Below, piece by piece: positions 12,057 to 23,237 of a stretch of DNA of 64,000 nt. This stretch comes from Thamnidium elegans. Its lineage: Eukaryota > Mucoromycota > Mucoromycetes > Mucorales > Mucoraceae. A model generated the notes under the pieces. That model did no database searches. It saw only the letters and a program-made list of their open reading frames with translations, and was not told where the DNA came from. The stretch spans positions 1,426,001 through 1,490,000 of the forward strand of contig JAIXMG010000001.1 of NCBI GenBank assembly GCA_025201345.1, read 5' to 3'. Made by a program: the position numbers and the translations under genes. How positions within the stretch are numbered: the first letter of the stretch is position 1; the number at the start of each line of letters is the position of its first letter.

Positions 12057-12935
12057 GCAAATGGTACCATAAGTACTGACTGGTAGAAAGTTGGAGTGAT
12101 ACGAGGAGAGAAGGAAAGTATTATAAAAACATTCTGCTGCAAATAAAAAAGAGTTGATTTCTAACTTTTTCTTATTTAGCAACCCAACCCAAAGGCTTAA
12201 TTGGTTTAACATTTGGCATAATGCTTGACAGTTATAATTATGCAATGCGTACATGTAAATGAGGTGCTGGATCTTCTCATTATATTATCTTTTATTTAAT
12301 AAAAAATTATAAAGTGTACTTCCCTCGGGTACGGCCTTATAGTTTATATTCTTTTAATTATCTTTTTGTTATTATACTCGGTAATTGACAGTTGCATTTT
12401 CTTTGTACTACAACAACCCCTATTTTAAAACTCAAACAAATGCAAATACAATTCCTTTTACATTTTTCTTTCTTTCTTTTACTTTTATTTTTACTTTCCT
12501 TTTCTTTTCTTTTCTTAATATTATCCACAACTTGCAATATGTACTTTTATTTTATTTATGTATTTTGTTTTTTCTTTTGACATTGAACATGTAGCAACGA
12601 AATGTGCCATATTACCCAAGTCGGTTATAAAAACGTAGTAACAATAAAACACTCCAAAGGGACAAGGGCAAAATAATTGAAAGAAGAGAGCAATTGTGGC
12701 GTGATAATTATTGCGGTATTGCAGCTTAAAAAATCGTTCACATAAGAAATCACTGCTAATTTTACCAGCTATAACAAATAATGGTTCTTAATTTATTAAA
12801 AAACAGGAAACGCGTTTTAGACCCAAGTTGTATAATACAAAATAGCTGTTTTAAATATATCTTTGATAAAAAAAATTAAAAACGTACTTTTTGTTTTTTT
12901 TTTTTCGTTTTTCATTTTTGGGGGTCAACCCCTTT
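12057..12935 (+). repeat. ~880-bp dispersed repeat, copy A
   Basis: Nearly identical, in reverse orientation, to 33846-35085, apart from a 364-bp insertion in that copy. The match starts at GCAAATGGTACCATAAG and ends at GGGGTCAACCCC. Short open frames inside are the same in both copies but are low-complexity (Phe/Leu-rich) and not convincing genes. No TG...CA ends, terminal inverted repeats or target duplication are clear, so the element class is unknown. Confidence 0.85.
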
Positions 12936-13984
12936 GGTTTTTTGGCCAAAAATCACGGATGGTTTGTGATTTCTCTGGATCCACTTTGTCTTTTGGTATG
13001 GTCAAATCATTGACAATAACGTACTTTTTTATAAGCTTTTAATCCATTTTAATTTATATTTCTAATGCAAAAATTGAAAGAGTGATCACTGTTTAAAAAT
13101 TACTTTTTTTGAGCAAAAAAAACCTTACTTTTTTTTATCACGTGCGCTCACCTATTTGCTTTATTTTCGTGATTACATCGAATTCAGTTTGTTACTATTA
13201 TTATTAAATAATACAAAGATTAGAGATCTTTAACAGTTCATTTGTATTTATTTATAAATAAAAATGATACATCCAAAACTGAGAGAGTAAATACGCTTTT
13301 AATAAAACACCAGCTTAAGGTCCGCTTAGCTAAACCACCAAGTAAAAAAAAGGTCTTTAAACAATAATTGCTCGTTCATTATTTTTAGTAATAATATGAC
13401 TTTAAATGCATTAGAAGTGCCTAAAAGAGTATTGTTTTCTCTATAAAGATACATTAATTTGGCCCGGGGTAATCGCTAACATTAATCAATTATCACACTA
13501 CCCACCAATGCTGAACAATCAAAAAGACAAGAAATTTAGCTGTGACTCTAATATTTAAGCTCTTCGAATGGAGTCTCTATTATTTTATATTTTATACTTT
13601 ATCTTATGTTATTTTTTTTTTTTCCTTTCTTCTCATTTACATACCTCTTCAAAAACCCAAATCTCACTTTCATATAAAATAACTATCCTTTTTCAAATTA
13701 ATAAAAACTATCTTATTTTAGACTTTTAATCTTATTTACCTGTTTTTATTAATTTTTATTTGTTAAATCAAAGTATTTCTCCATGGTTTGCCTTCAGCTG
13801 CGTAAACGACGTCAGGCCTTGTAACATCACTATGGCCAGATATTTAATAAATGATACTGTTGTTAGTGGACATAGCTACTAAATACAAAAGGTGTTCCGC
13901 TATTTTCAGTAGAAAAAAGGTGCATATCAAAGTTCTATAGCAAATACGTATATTACAGCGTCAAGGTATATACGAGTCCTTGCG
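12936..13984. other. No gene; old repeat debris
   Basis: AT-rich. The piece at 13780-13980 looks like decayed coding DNA (minus-strand frame with DVVYAAEGKPWRN) but I could not assign it. It adjoins the dispersed fragment at 13985-14190. Confidence 0.45.
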
Positions 13985-14190
13985 AGAACTAAAGGTTCCT
14001 TCAGGTATTCGTAACGCCAAGGAATATTTCTCAGTCCTGCCTACTACCATATACCAACTGTGGATTATGTACTGGCACCATGGAAATGATAACCTGTTCC
14101 CCTATCCTCTTTCCCAAATCGAGCCCTCCTTCCAACGGATAATCACTCATATTGAGAGATTACTCCATTCTACAATATTAGAATTATCTT
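13985..14190 (-). repeat. Diverged dispersed fragment, copy 1 (coding remnant)
   Basis: Shares a long diverged match, same orientation, with 30390-30580. In both copies a minus-strand frame keeps the pattern QVI(I/V)SM, then VYG/VYS and EIF, broken by stops. This suggests remains of one protein-coding element. The family is not recognised. Confidence 0.6.
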
Positions 14191-14813
14191 TTTTCCTTTT
14201 TATATATACTTTTACTTCACTTTATACAAAAGACTAATCTCGCCTCTATTGTATCCTTAAACGTCAAGTAAAATATTTTTTTATTTTGTTCTACTGCTAA
14301 ATTTTTTTTTTTTGTTCGTTGACTTTTAGATATATATTGAATACTGCTATGGTTCACCTTAAGATACACACATTTTAGTTATTTTTATTTAACACCTATT
14401 AATATCTACAAACATTTATAAGTTAGTAAAAATCACAATTATATTCGACTGATACGTACATTTGCAACATGATAATTTGTTTCTTTTTATAGACTTTACA
14501 AACCACTGATATCATGCATTGAAGATGTATTGATTATCCTTCGGGTTATGTACACACGCTCACACCAAGACTTATAATTTGCTAAATATGTTTATCTGAC
14601 AGCATATTATTTTTTTGTAAAACTTTTCTCGTTTACTATAATAAATCCGGCATAAAAACTAATAGAAGCAATACTTGTAGTAAATAAAAAAGATTCAAGT
14701 GATTTTTTTTTTCTTGCTTTAATCACGTATAAATATATAATTCATTAGAACATATATGGAACTCATTAGAACACTTATTGCCATGTCAATAATAATATTC
14801 TGCAGACATGTAT
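14191..14813. other. Intergenic, nothing seen
   Basis: AT-rich spacer without coding, RNA or repeat features that I can support. Confidence 0.5.
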
Positions 14814-15370
14814 CTATGGTTCCTTTTTAATCTTCTTTATAAATATATGCCTTCTCCGCATCCGTGGAATTACATATTCATGTGTAGTAAAATGGAGATT
14901 GATTTTACCAGGATGTACGAAAGTTACAGAGTAAACATGAATACTACTAGATATAGTAGAGTATGTAATAGCACTAAATAATATACTAAGCGGTATACTA
15001 AGCGGTATAGTAGCTAATTTCAACATCAATAAAAAAGTCAGGCGATGTAAAATGTCTTTCTGTACTATAATCTTCGATAGTAAGTATAGTACCCATCATT
15101 TGGAAATTGAATGAAAACAATATATCCAACAATTTGGAACTAGCTAAAAATATGTTCTTTCTTTTTTGAGGAGAATTCATATATCTACTAAAGACAGTTG
15201 GAGATGTTTATTTGAAATAAGGTTACGACACAAGCCGGACCATTTTTCAAAGGCGTTTGTAGCGGATTTTATTGGATTCTGTAACTGATTCGGAACAATT
15301 CGGTTCTTGTTCTTGGTGAAAGGATTTAATAATGATTTCATTGATCTTTAAATAAACGTCCATTTTGCAT
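14814..15370 (-). pseudogene. Decayed coding region, unrecognised
   Basis: The minus strand carries coding-like blocks in several frames: MDVYLKINEIIIKS (about 15365), NAFEKWSGLCRNLISN (about 15250), MNSPQKRKNIFLASSKLLD (15180 downward) and YSVTFVHPGKINLHF (about 14920). Frames change between them with no plausible introns and with stops. The order and local composition suggest a broken gene, perhaps from a mobile element. I do not recognise the family. Confidence 0.3.
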
Positions 15371-16473
15371 AATATAAATTATATATCATTTAACCCGGTA
15401 AAGTCGAAGCAAAACGTTCATTTTTTTTTTTTTTAAAAAAAAATACGTATATATTTAAAAAAAAAAAGTTATATTTTATTCTATTACGATTTGTATTAGT
15501 CTAGCTTAAACCAAGAAAAAAGGAATGTACATTTCCTTCCTATATTACTAGGTAATTAGTTTTAATCGTAATACTTTATGCGTCCTTTTAAAGTTTTGGC
15601 TTAGAGTTACTAGATACCTTGTTATTTTTTTGACCGGCTCTTTTGTTCTAGTCATAAGATGGCCGTTATTTCTTTTAAAAGAAAAAGATGAACCCTTGTG
15701 CCGAAGTAAAAAAAAAAGCTTATATTTACAAATAACTGAATTAATTTATCGTCATTATGAATTAGATATCATTGGTTTGAAAGTAAACGATTTACCATCT
15801 CGAACCACAGTCTTTTTTTTTTTTCTTCTTCCTCCCTTTTTAGTGTAAAAAAAATTATGCAACTTGATTCGAGCTTCTATCCCCCTATATATAACTTGCC
15901 ATGAAGTAACCCTTAACACCTTGAAGATTTTGTGCATAAATAGAAAGTGGAGTAGAGTACCTTTTGATAAAATCAAGGTTTTTGTGTAAAAACTTCTCCT
16001 TTTCTATTTATAAGAGAGAATCAACGGCTGTCAATAAAAAAAAAAAAAAAAACTAGTCATAAGGTACATTTTATTATAAATTACCTTTGAACTTTGTCAC
16101 TTTAAATGCCTAATGTATAAATCGATGTATGCCACATCAAAACATCACAATGTACATACCATAAGAGGAAGGGAAAAAAGGTCACATCTTATTCGGCATA
16201 TCTGCATTGTTTATAGGCTTGTCTCCTTGAATAAATAAGTAGACAGATCTTTTTTTTTTCCTTCTTCTTCTTTCTCTTTTTTTTTTTTCTTGTAAGCACG
16301 TACACTTTTCTCCTCAATTGGATATTACCCCCCGCGCGCGCCTCCTCATTTATTATCTTGTCAGTATATAAAAGGACTGGTGGCCAAGGAACTCTTTTTA
16401 TTTTTCGTTTATTTAAATAATCTATTTTTTTTATATATATAAAAAAGTATTTTTATGCGCTGGTAAGCATATA
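15371..16473. other. Spacer with upstream region of the 16474 gene
   Basis: A/T homopolymer runs (15420-15470, 16037-16053, 16250-16290) and a CGCGCGCG stretch near 16333. The short frame at 15630-15848 is not convincing. Confidence 0.5.
16365..16375 (+). promoter_or_regulatory. TATA box
   Basis: TATATAAAAGG lies about 100 bp upstream of the ATG at 16474, in an otherwise C/T-rich stretch. A canonical TATA element suggests focused, possibly regulated, transcription of the downstream gene. Confidence 0.6.
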
Positions 16474-17169
16474 ATGTCACAGTTGTTATTATTGCAAAAG
16501 CTTATTCCCAACGTGAAATTACAATCAGTGAAGGATCGATGTAACGATAGTCTATATCAATGCTGGTCAAATATACACGGACTGTTATTTTGGATAGCAT
16601 CAGTTATTATAAATTATTGGAGACTAAAAGAAGAAAATAGTAATACGATGGTAATGGATGGTAACTTTATATTTGGTACACACAATAGTACACCCATTCA
16701 TGAACAGCAACAAGCTTTATCTACTACCACCACCACCACCAAGCCCAAAAAATTAAACAAGGTACCGCCATTAACAATTGAAATTAAACCAAAAAAAATA
16801 AAAGAAAAGAAAATGATCGTCAAAAAACAATCGTTATTTCCAGTAAAGAACCATGTGTTATCATGGAAACAAAAATTCAGCAATCGATCCCCATTGACAT
16901 ATGAACAAGTTTCACCAACCGTAAAAAGATCATTTCTGCGTCGTCTTAGTAGTGGCAATAATGTAATTTATAGTGACACCAATAAACCTAGTAATAGTAG
17001 TAGTAAATCAGAACCATCTTCACCTACAGTGTCCATTTTAAAATCTATCTCCTTTAAATTAAAAAGACAAGATATAATGACAGAAGAAATTGTGCCAGTT
17101 GTAATTGAAAGTAATAGCACTAGATCACGTCTTTTTAAAAGAAAGTCTTCAACGGATACTTTAAATTAG
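16474..17169 (+). CDS. Hypothetical basic, Ser/Thr-rich protein
   Basis: Intronless frame of 231 residues starting at an ATG about 100 bp after a TATA box. A moderately hydrophobic stretch (about residues 30-48, IHGLLFWIASVIINYW) could be one membrane segment. The rest is Lys/Ser/Thr-rich and likely disordered. It has protein-kinase-A-like sites (RRLSS near residue 155, KRKSS near the end) and a Thr run. I recognise no domain. The TATA box and non-random composition support a real gene, perhaps a membrane-tethered phosphoprotein. Confidence 0.6.
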   Translation: MSQLLLLQKLIPNVKLQSVKDRCNDSLYQCWSNIHGLLFWIASVIINYWRLKEENSNTMVMDGNFIFGTHNSTPIHEQQQALSTTTTTTKPKKLNKVPPLTIEIKPKKIKEKKMIVKKQSLFPVKNHVLSWKQKFSNRSPLTYEQVSPTVKRSFLRRLSSGNNVIYSDTNKPSNSSSKSEPSSPTVSILKSISFKLKRQDIMTEEIVPVVIESNSTRSRLFKRKSSTDTLN

Positions 17170-17375
17170 TATCATTTCACATGTTATACAGGATTTTCAT
17201 ATTATTCGTGTCAATTTACCAAGAATAGCTGAAAAGAACTGACTCAATTTTGGTCCAAAAGGACGAGTTTAAATTATGTATTTTCCCTTATATTTTTCCT
17301 TTTTTTTTTTTTTTTTTTTTTTCTTTTAATACACACATTTTTTATTTTAATATACACAATTATTTATCTTAAAAT

Positions 17376-20300
17376 ATGCATCTGTAAGATGAGAAGAAAC
17401 TTTGAAAAATTAAAAAAAGAAGCTAATTAGTATATACATTTATTGTTCTTTCAATGTAGTTACGTTAAGCATGCTACACTCATTAACAATTGTTATCCCG
17501 AGAAAGAAGGTGAAAAGGGACCTCGGTCTTCAGAATTAAGTTACCTAGTATTTTATGCTAGTTCCAGACCTGTAAAGCTTACTAAGGTTGGTTTGTTTTT
17601 GGAAAAGAAGGTGGAACGCGATATTGCAAAAGGCAGAAAACAGTAAGATTTTTTTTTTTAGTTAACTTTATTACTATTTACTGACATACATGTATAGAAA
17701 CAATCAAGTTTCTTTGGAAATTATCAAAGCTTTAATTGAAGCTTGTCATCGTGATTTAAACTTGTTTTCTAAATATGTTGTCAAAATTATTGATTTAATG
17801 TTGGAAACCAAAGATATTGAAATTATAGACCTTGCTTGTCAAGTGGTAAAATGTTTTATTTATATATATGTTTATATACATCAATTAACTTTTTTTTATG
17901 TACTAGTTTGTCGTATTTACCAATCATCATGATGGATCTACATTGGGCGTAGATGCAGAACTCACAAGTGATTATGAGTTACTTTTAAAGAAATTTGCAG
18001 GATTTTGTGCCTTTGAAAATGCAGATGATATTTTAAAATTACAGTAACGTATATTTTAGGGATTACTTTTTTGTTTACTATTACTAACATGACCTTTTAT
18101 ATATATATATAATAGAATGGTGTATATTGGTCAACGTGCCTTGCAAGCTGCCGTTGCATCTGTCGCCCTTCAAGCTTCTAATTTTAAGGTACAATTAGAT
18201 CTTATTTTATCCCCCCTTATTATTGCATTATCCAAATCCAAAAACCCTGCCAATGCATTGGCACAAAGGTAAAATATATATTATGTACTACTTGCACTAA
18301 CGAAATGAAATAGTAACATTTCCTTTTCTTTAGTAATAATGAGGATATTGATATGCAACTATCAGCTATTGGACACGAAACATTAAATGCACATGATGTA
18401 GAAGTGTTAGCTGCCAAAACCACTTCACTTCTTTTTAGTAAAGCGAATGGAGCAGCTGTGAAATTATCACTGGGACCTATATTCACGTAACTCAAAAAAA
18501 AAAAAAAAAAAAAAGTTGTGTGTATGTGTATTTGAATGTATACTGAAATTGTTTTTTTTGTGTGCGTAGATTTATGGATTCTCAAGAAAAATGGTGGCCT
18601 TCTCATTTTGCAGTAGCCATGATGGAATTGGCTTTAGATTCACTTCAAGTAAAGTTTTAACTGTGTCATTATATATAATAGAAATTAACCCTTTTGTTTG
18701 TAGCCCCAATACCGTTATCTTTTAGTTTCTGAAGTATTGCAACAATTAGAAATCTCAACAAAATCAAGTGGATCAAATTATATTATGGAAAAACACGCTT
18801 CACTTGTTTCTATTTTAGACACAATTCTTAATGCAAATATTCCCCTTGTTGGTATATCTGTACTCGAAGTGCTCAATTCACTTTTCACACACTTGATCAA
18901 ATCCGTACACGAAGGTCATGGATTTAATGAGGATAAATCAGACTCATTGGAATATGCTATTCATCATGGATTGGTGCATAGTATTGGTGGTTTAGCCTCT
19001 CAAACATATTACTTGAATCAATTGAATGATATAACTGGTTATATTATTTCTAAATTGAGAGTGGGTAACAATGCGCTCGAGGTAGAAGGTTTGCCTATTA
19101 TAGAATACAGAAGAGTGGTTCTCAAGTGTTTGGATCGTGTTACCATTTCCTCCTCTACTTCTGAAAAAGAGGCTCAAAATGATGATACTGAAAGTAATAA
19201 TGAAAATACTCCCGTTTATGTTAATTCCATTACCATGGATGCTTGGGTGCCTGCACTAGGTCTATTGTTAGATCAATCTCCAGGTAATACAAAAAAAGAA
19301 AAACAAATATATAACGCCTATATATAACACCTATATAACCTAACATACAAATATAGAAACTAGAGTCGATTTCGCAGTAACTCTTGTGCATTATCTGGAA
19401 GCTACTTCTGAAAACGAAATCGCTTTAGAGTAAGTTTTATTATGACACTTTTAGACATCTCTTTTTTTTTTTTTTCTAACACGTTTTCTTTTACTTTTTA
19501 TAGACCTTTCCCCAAGGTAGAACAAAACAAGAAAAGTTTTTTCTTTTTTGAAGTACAAGGTATTAACCCTTTTTTTTTAATGATAATGTAGCATACATTG
19601 AATCAACACGGTGATATCTTACTGGTCAATGCGCTTCATCAATCTATTGTGGACTGGATCCAATTACCTAATATTGATGTACATGATGTAAATGCAATCT
19701 ACAAGATATTATCTGCATTAACTCGTAAATTTGGAGCTGATGGAACAATTAAAGCAGTACCCTTGGTATTCAAAATTCAGTCCTTGGTCAAGACCGGAAT
19801 GATTAAGAACACAGCTCGTCAAAGAGCTGTTGCTGCTATTATAGTCGAATGGCTTATCATGGTTGCTGAATTCTATCGTATTGATAGTTTAATTGAATAC
19901 GCAACAGACTTAAAAAACGAACGTATCCAATCGAACGAATACTCTGTCATGTTTTTAGATGAAAATGTCGAGGCTAGTAAATTTGAGGATTTGGAACCTG
20001 AGAATACAAGTCCTATTGATAAGTTTGTGGATAGAAAATCTGTTATTGAAATGTTATCAAAGGATGGTCCTTTAAGAGACGAAGATGATACAGAAGGAAC
20101 TGAATTGGATAGTAAACTTTTAGTTGAGTGGGGTTCAGAAGATTACGGTAAAAAATAACAAACTTTACTTTATCAAAAACGTGTGTATTTATTCTCCCTC
20201 CTTTTTTCTCTTCCTGTTAGTAAATCATGACCGTACATTTAGAATTAGAACTTCTCGTAACTTGAGTGATTTGAAAGCTAAATTAGCCACTCCTTGGGCC

Positions 20301-20676
20301 AACGCTGAAGTTAATAATGTAAGTAAATTAACACTGATTTAAAAATAAAAATAAAAATTATGTATACTAATTCATTTATTTATGTAGCAAAATGAAGCAG
20401 GTAAAAAACAGACAATTCGTGTTGACAATTTAAAGGAAGCTTTACTGGGTCAAACACAACAAACCGGGGCTACAGGATTACAATCCTTGACAAACACTTG
20501 TCTTTCTAAAAGACCCAATGAAACTGTTTCTGACATGAGTTCTCTCCTTCAATCCCTTTCACTAGGAAATGACGTCTCAAAGTAAGTTGATATATTATTT
20601 ATGTTGTATACTAGAGTTAACATTTTTTTCTTCTTCTTTTAGTACTACGTCTTTAGTTAATCCCCCTTACAAATAA
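17376..20676 (+). CDS. EFR3: EFR3 homologue, plasma-membrane PI4-kinase scaffold
   Basis: Fourteen exons are proposed: 17376-17383, 17460-17642, 17698-17845, 17907-18043, 18116-18268, 18334-18486, 18570-18648, 18704-19283, 19357-19429, 19504-19516, 19592-20147, 20221-20318, 20388-20581 and 20643-20676. All phases agree, giving about 802 residues. The N-terminus YVKHATLINNCYP, then SSELSYLVFYASSRPVKL, VGLFLEKKVERD and the helical repeats that follow match the EFR3/STMA family. In yeast Efr3 anchors the Stt4 PI4-kinase complex (with Ypp1) at the plasma membrane through its basic N-terminal helical repeats. The 8-nt first exon (ATGCATCT) is the least certain; it was chosen because it restores the expected start. 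Exon 10 is only 13 nt. Confidence 0.9.
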
Positions 20677-21037
20677 TACTTTTATATATACTATTTTATT
20701 TTTAAAATAAACAGGGATTTTTTTCTAAAAAGCATAAAAAGGGATTGTTTGTTATATGAAACCGATTTTTTGGTACCAATTCAGGTACATTGTACCTTTA
20801 AGCAAGCATACTTTTTTTTTTTTTGTCAGTAATGTATGTACATATATTGAGCCAGGTTTATTCTTTTCTTTTTTTTTATATAGTAGAAGACTATACGGCC
20901 CCAGTTGACTATCATAGTGTATATCCATACGCTTATTAATCGTTCGATTCTTATTGTTCCTTTTGGGCCGTCTTTTTCTTTTTTTCTTTCCATGAATGAA
21001 AAAGCTGATTGGTTTAAAAAGGTAATTTGTGACTCTG

Positions 21038-21072
<35 letters not shown>

Positions 21073-21150
21073 CCTGTGAAGAGGAGACTCAGGGTAAAAT
21101 AAACAACAACTTCTTTTTATTTTCACTGTTGTATATTATATAGATAAAAA
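20677..21150. other. Intergenic between EFR3 and MSS51
   Basis: Contains a T run of about 27 bases (21043-21070) and the MSS51 promoter. Frames on both strands are homopolymer artefacts. Confidence 0.6.
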
Positions 21151-22646
21151 ATGAATAGAACTTTGAAACAGATATTACCAACTTCACGTAATTTATTAAA
21201 CAGTCGTCGTACGTTAGTTGCTTCTTCTGCACTTCGTACAGCCGGCAGAGTAAACGTTGCCCGTCAACAGCATAGAATGTTTACACAATCTGTCATTCGA
21301 CCCATTTCTTTCAAGGGTATCTTTGGAGGAAAGAAGACTGATACAGAAGAAAACAAACTTGTCTTGGAGCAAGATAATTTATTTCACGTCTTGTCTAAAT
21401 CACCCCTGCCTGAAATGAGAGACAGAGCTGCTATTATCAACAAGTATGGCGTCTGTCCTGTTTGTGATACTCACCACCAAGAGCATGAACACAAAAAGAA
21501 TCCTGTCTATGACTGTCCCGACTGTGGTTATCCTACTCACTGCTCTGAGGAACATTATCATCAAGGAAAGCAAGCTCACCAAGAGGTATGTTCTATCTTG
21601 CGTGAAATTAATGAAGATGATCATGATTTACGTTCTGGTAGACCCATGCGTGAATTTGAATTTCCTAGTAAAGTATTTGATACTGACAAAAAGTAGATAA
21701 CAACATATCAACTAAAACTCTTATTACTTATGTAGCTGCACAAGGCTTTGATGAAGCTGTTAATATGGCAAACTGGGATGTATTGTTCTATACTCGTAGT
21801 TTCCCTTCCATGGATTCTGACAGATCTATGCGTCACGTATCTAAATTATTAACTTATCCTCTTACAATTGCATCTGTATTACATCAATCCAGTCCTCACA
21901 AGTATGGTGAGCAAGTGACAACTGAAGGCATGAGGTCTATTGCAGGTACTTATTTTTAAAGTATATATATAATTTTTTTTTTGAAGTTGATGACTAATGA
22001 AAATACAGCTTTAAGAACAATTTTATATCCTCATAATCAAGTCAGCAATGATGCTCAAACACAACTTCGTACCGATACAATTAATGTGTACCTTGTTGGT
22101 GCTCGTGCCGAAGCTACACTTCCTTCACATATCTGGCTTCAATTAGCCTACTTGTTCCCTGCTACACCTTTCCATATTCATTTTATTGGACCTGATGCAT
22201 TGGCACCCAACCAAGAACCTCATACAAAGTCCGTCAACGAACGTCTTTCATTTACTTATGATAATGCCATGTATCATGATTATCATGAAAAGATTGAAAA
22301 GTTTGATCCTTATACTGATCTCTTCTTTATGTTCTCACCTGGTATTGGGCACGATGAAGCTAGAGAAAGTTGGAAGACGTCTATTGAAAAGACATTGGAG
22401 ACCAAATGTCCTATTTTTATTACAGGTTATGATGAAGCAGATATGAAAAATGATATTGAAGCAGTAGAACAAGATTACCAAGGAGAGTTTGATTGGGTCT
22501 TGAAGCCTTCTGTAAACGAGTTCCGTAGTTTGAAACGTGATGTCAATTTGATGGATTTAAGACAATCCATTTTTGCTAATTATGGTATTTGGGGTATTCG
22601 TGGTAAACGTTATGACGTTGTTCATGATCCTGAGAATAATGATTAA
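21151..22646 (+). CDS. MSS51: MSS51 homologue, mitochondrial COX1 translation/assembly factor
   Basis: Three exons (21151-21667, 21736-21945, 22009-22646) join in phase to 454 residues. The N-terminus is Arg/Ser-rich without acidic residues, as in a mitochondrial targeting sequence. A zinc-binding region follows (about residues 97-150), with Cys pairs CPVC and CPDC and the signature GYPTHCSEEH. Then come INEDDHDLRSGRPMREFEFP and NWDVLFYTRSF, which are diagnostic of Mss51. The two Cys-Pro motifs match the heme-regulatory CPX motifs known in yeast Mss51. That protein activates COX1 mRNA translation and links it to cytochrome oxidase assembly on the matrix side of the inner membrane. The first donor (CCTA|GTAAAG) was chosen because it alone gives the right phase. 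Confidence 0.93.
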
Positions 22647-23237
22647 AAAAGCTTTCTTTCTTTTTACCCTTCTACTTTTTTTTTAGACCTTGTAATAAAC
22701 TTTTTTTTCTTTATATACACACATAAAAAATTGAATATACAATATTAACCCCAAGTTTTTTTTGTGTAACTTTTTAACAGTGCTTTATTGGATTGATATT
22801 TTTTGTTTGGAGGAACATAGGGAATAAACTATAACGTTCTTCATGGATAAAATAAGATGTGAATTATGTCAACTATGTATAACATCGCTCCACAAACCAT
22901 AGAAATATAATAGGAGCAGACTTGTTGCTCAGTAACCATAGCAATTACTCTGTACAACAACAACAAAAAAAAGTGTAAATTCATTCCCCTTTTATAGTCG
23001 TTTTGTAATATTTTCTCTTTTTATTCCTTCTCTTTCCTCTTTGTTTCCCTCATTTTTTTTCTTTCTCTTCTTTTTTTTTATTCACTCCTTTTTGTTAGCA
23101 TACAAAAGAAAAAAGTAGAGAATTCATACACTTTTTTTTTCTCAAAAAAAAAAAAACTTTGAAAAAAAAACATTTTTTTTTTTTTTTTCGTCAAAAGAGC
23201 TTGCTACTGCAAAAAACGAATATATTAAGCAGCAAAA
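22647..23237. other. Intergenic between MSS51 and the Ras GEF gene
   Basis: Strongly pyrimidine-rich tract from 22990 to 23190 just upstream of the next ATG, typical of fungal promoters and leaders. No gene seen. Confidence 0.6.

Noticed and set aside
12385..12594. Phe/Leu-rich frames repeated at 12385-12594 and 34186-34395
   Set aside because: Identical because they lie in the dispersed repeat; the translation is low complexity and shows no protein family, so the repeat, not a gene, is reported.
12057..12935. Solo LTR interpretation of the ~880-bp repeat
   Set aside because: No TG...CA ends, primer-binding site or 4-6 bp target duplication could be confirmed at either copy.
21668..21690. 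Extending MSS51 exon 1 to the stop at 21694
   Set aside because: The downstream exon needs a phase-1 donor; only CCTA|GTAAAG gives continuity with the conserved Mss51 sequence.
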